Program-made: the position numbers and the translations under genes | Origin: Streptomyces sp. NRRL F-5727 | GTDB taxonomy: Bacteria; Actinomycetota; Actinomycetes; Streptomycetales; Streptomycetaceae | Direction: 5' to 3' | NCBI RefSeq assembly: GCF_000719555.1 | Contig: NZ_JOGX01000102.1 | Span: 1 to 14,559 of the forward strand | Length of the DNA stretch: 14,559 bases | Notes under the pieces: generated by a model | The model's input: only the letters and a program-made list of their open reading frames with translations | Told to the model about the DNA's origin: nothing | Databases searched by the model: none | In this document: positions 13,568-14,559 of the stretch, one piece after another | Layout of the letters: each line of letters starts with the position of its first letter | Position numbering within the stretch: position 1 is the stretch's first letter

Positions 13568-14236
13568 ATGGCCGCCACCCCGGCAACGCTCACCGCCCGC
13601 GCTCTCCTGCTCGACATGGACGGCACCCTGGTCGACTCGGACGCCGTCGTGGAGCGCTGCTGGCGCCGCTGGGCGGACCGCCAGGGGCTGGACGCCGACG
13701 CGGTGCTGAAGGTGGTGCACGGCCGCCAGGGCTACGCCACGATGGCGGTCCTCCTCCCGGACCGCCCGATGGCCGAGAACCACGCCGACAACGCGGTGAT
13801 GCTGGCCGAGGAGACCGCGGACCTCGACGGCGTCGTGCCGGTGGCCGGCGCCCCCGCCTTCATGGACGCGATCGCCGGTCTCCCGCACGCCCTGGTGACC
13901 TCGGCGGACGAGGCCCTCGCCCAGGCCCGGATGGGCGCGGCGGGCCTGCGGATGCCGGTGACCCGGGTGACCGCCGAGCAGGTCGGCGCGAGCAAGCCGG
14001 ACCCGGAGGGCTTCCTCAAGGGCGCAGCCGAGCTGGGCGTCGACCCGGCCGAGTGCGTGGCCTTCGAGGACTCCGAGGCCGGCATCCAGGCCGCGAAGGC
14101 GGCCGGCATGCGCGTCGTCGGCGTGGGCCCCCGCGCGGCGGCCTTCACGCCGGACATCCACGTCCAGGACCTGACCTCCCTCCGCATCACCGCCACCCCG
14201 GACGGCACGCTCACCCTCACGACCACCCAGGTCTGA
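13568..14236 (+). CDS. HAD-superfamily phosphatase (sugar-phosphatase-like)
   Basis: A 222-residue cytoplasmic phosphatase of the HAD superfamily, most like the small sugar-phosphate or phosphoglycolate phosphatases. Motif I DMDGTLVDS supplies the nucleophile Asp16 and acid/base Asp18. Motif II is in ALVTSADE (Thr111/Ser112), motif III is Lys143 in SKPDPEGF, and motif IV is FEDSEAGIQAA (Glu167, Asp168) with the GMRVVGVG strand after it. The helical cap sits between motifs I and II (about 25-90), the C1 type of this subgroup, with HGRQGYATM in its first part. ATG 13568 is chosen over the upstream GTG 13496 because GGAG (13559-13562) lies five bases before it. The substrate cannot be read from sequence. 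It follows the PG-binding gene after 146 bp and probably has its own promoter. Confidence 0.9.
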   Translation: MAATPATLTARALLLDMDGTLVDSDAVVERCWRRWADRQGLDADAVLKVVHGRQGYATMAVLLPDRPMAENHADNAVMLAEETADLDGVVPVAGAPAFMDAIAGLPHALVTSADEALAQARMGAAGLRMPVTRVTAEQVGASKPDPEGFLKGAAELGVDPAECVAFEDSEAGIQAAKAAGMRVVGVGPRAAAFTPDIHVQDLTSLRITATPDGTLTLTTTQV

Positions 14237-14559
14237 CGCGCCCAGGGCCCACCCGCGAGCACCCGCGGCGACAGCGACAGGCTTACGCGGCGGCCTTACG
14301 CGACGCCGCCCCGGATGGGACCCGGCTCGGCCGGCGGCCGAACGCGCGCCGCTCACCACGCCGGCCCGGAAGAACCGCGGGCCGACGACGCGGCGCCGCA
14401 CCCGCGCCCGCGCCGCCCTGACGCGCGAGCGGATCCGGAACGCCCCGCCGCCGTACGGCGCCACACCTGACGACAGCCCCGCCCTCGGAGCCGTACCGAA
14501 GCGATCGACGCGGGCCACGCGACCAGCCGCACCGCCCCACCGGCCCACCGCCCCACCGG
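14237..14559. other. No supported gene at the right end of the window
   Basis: This 323-bp stretch is very GC-rich. A small hairpin CCGCG/CGCGG (14253-14268) soon after the HAD stop may terminate that gene. Short frames are open on both strands, but none has a ribosome binding site, recognisable residues or codon pattern that I trust. CTTACGCG occurs twice (14282 and 14293 region), and the last bases are an imperfect CCCACCG-type repeat. I see nothing else. Confidence 0.5.

Noticed and set aside
14283..14540. 85-residue minus-strand frame at the right edge ending in SRKAAA
   Set aside because: No ribosome binding site and composition (Gly/Arg/Ala) expected of a random GC-rich frame; too near the edge to judge by context.

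Overview
The window is GC-rich throughout (G/C at third codon positions, GTG and TTG starts, few promoters with consensus hexamers) and carries a gene set typical of Streptomyces or a close relative. It looks like ordinary chromosomal backbone. There is no transposase, integrase, tRNA, rRNA or CRISPR array, and I do not see a biosynthetic gene cluster.

Layout, left to right. (1) 1-1620: the 3' end of an ECF-type uptake operon. A cut-off ABC ATPase overlaps, by the sequence GTGA, an integral-membrane substrate-binding (S) component. (2) 1621-2510: a structured leader, a small secreted SLT-type lytic transglycosylase with a TTG start, a strong terminator and a small tandem-repeat block. (3) 2511-2960 (minus): a small NTF2-like lipoprotein. 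(4) 3102-5834: a divergent pair of a FadA5-like steroid thiolase (minus) and a CYP125-like steroid P450 (plus). They share an intergenic region with a near-perfect palindrome resembling the KstR operator, a second AACnnGTT site inside the P450 promoter, and an unrelated 17-nt palindrome just after the predicted transcription start. This is the most coherent functional unit in the window and points to degradation of sterol side chains. (5) 5917-8185: a DUF2330 membrane-anchored secreted protein (plus) convergent, 4 bp apart, with a cytoplasmic serpin (minus). (6) 8198-9083: a MhuD-like heme-degrading monooxygenase, starting only 12 bp from the divergent serpin start, and a GNAT acetyltransferase. 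Both appear to be leaderless. (7) 9098-12089 (minus): a single-pass membrane protein of unknown function and a 14-helix MFS drug-efflux protein whose C-terminus carries a MarR-like winged helix. (8) 12237-14236: a transmembrane peptidoglycan-binding protein with a cytoplasmic Cys cluster and His-rich repeats, then a HAD phosphatase. The last 323 bp hold no supported gene.

Apart from the ECF pair and the thiolase/P450 pair the genes look like independent units. Gene ends are tightly packed: two convergent pairs have gaps of 4 and 14 bp, and one divergent pair has a gap of 12 bp. Functions are assigned from motifs and from remembered family sequences, not from database searches.
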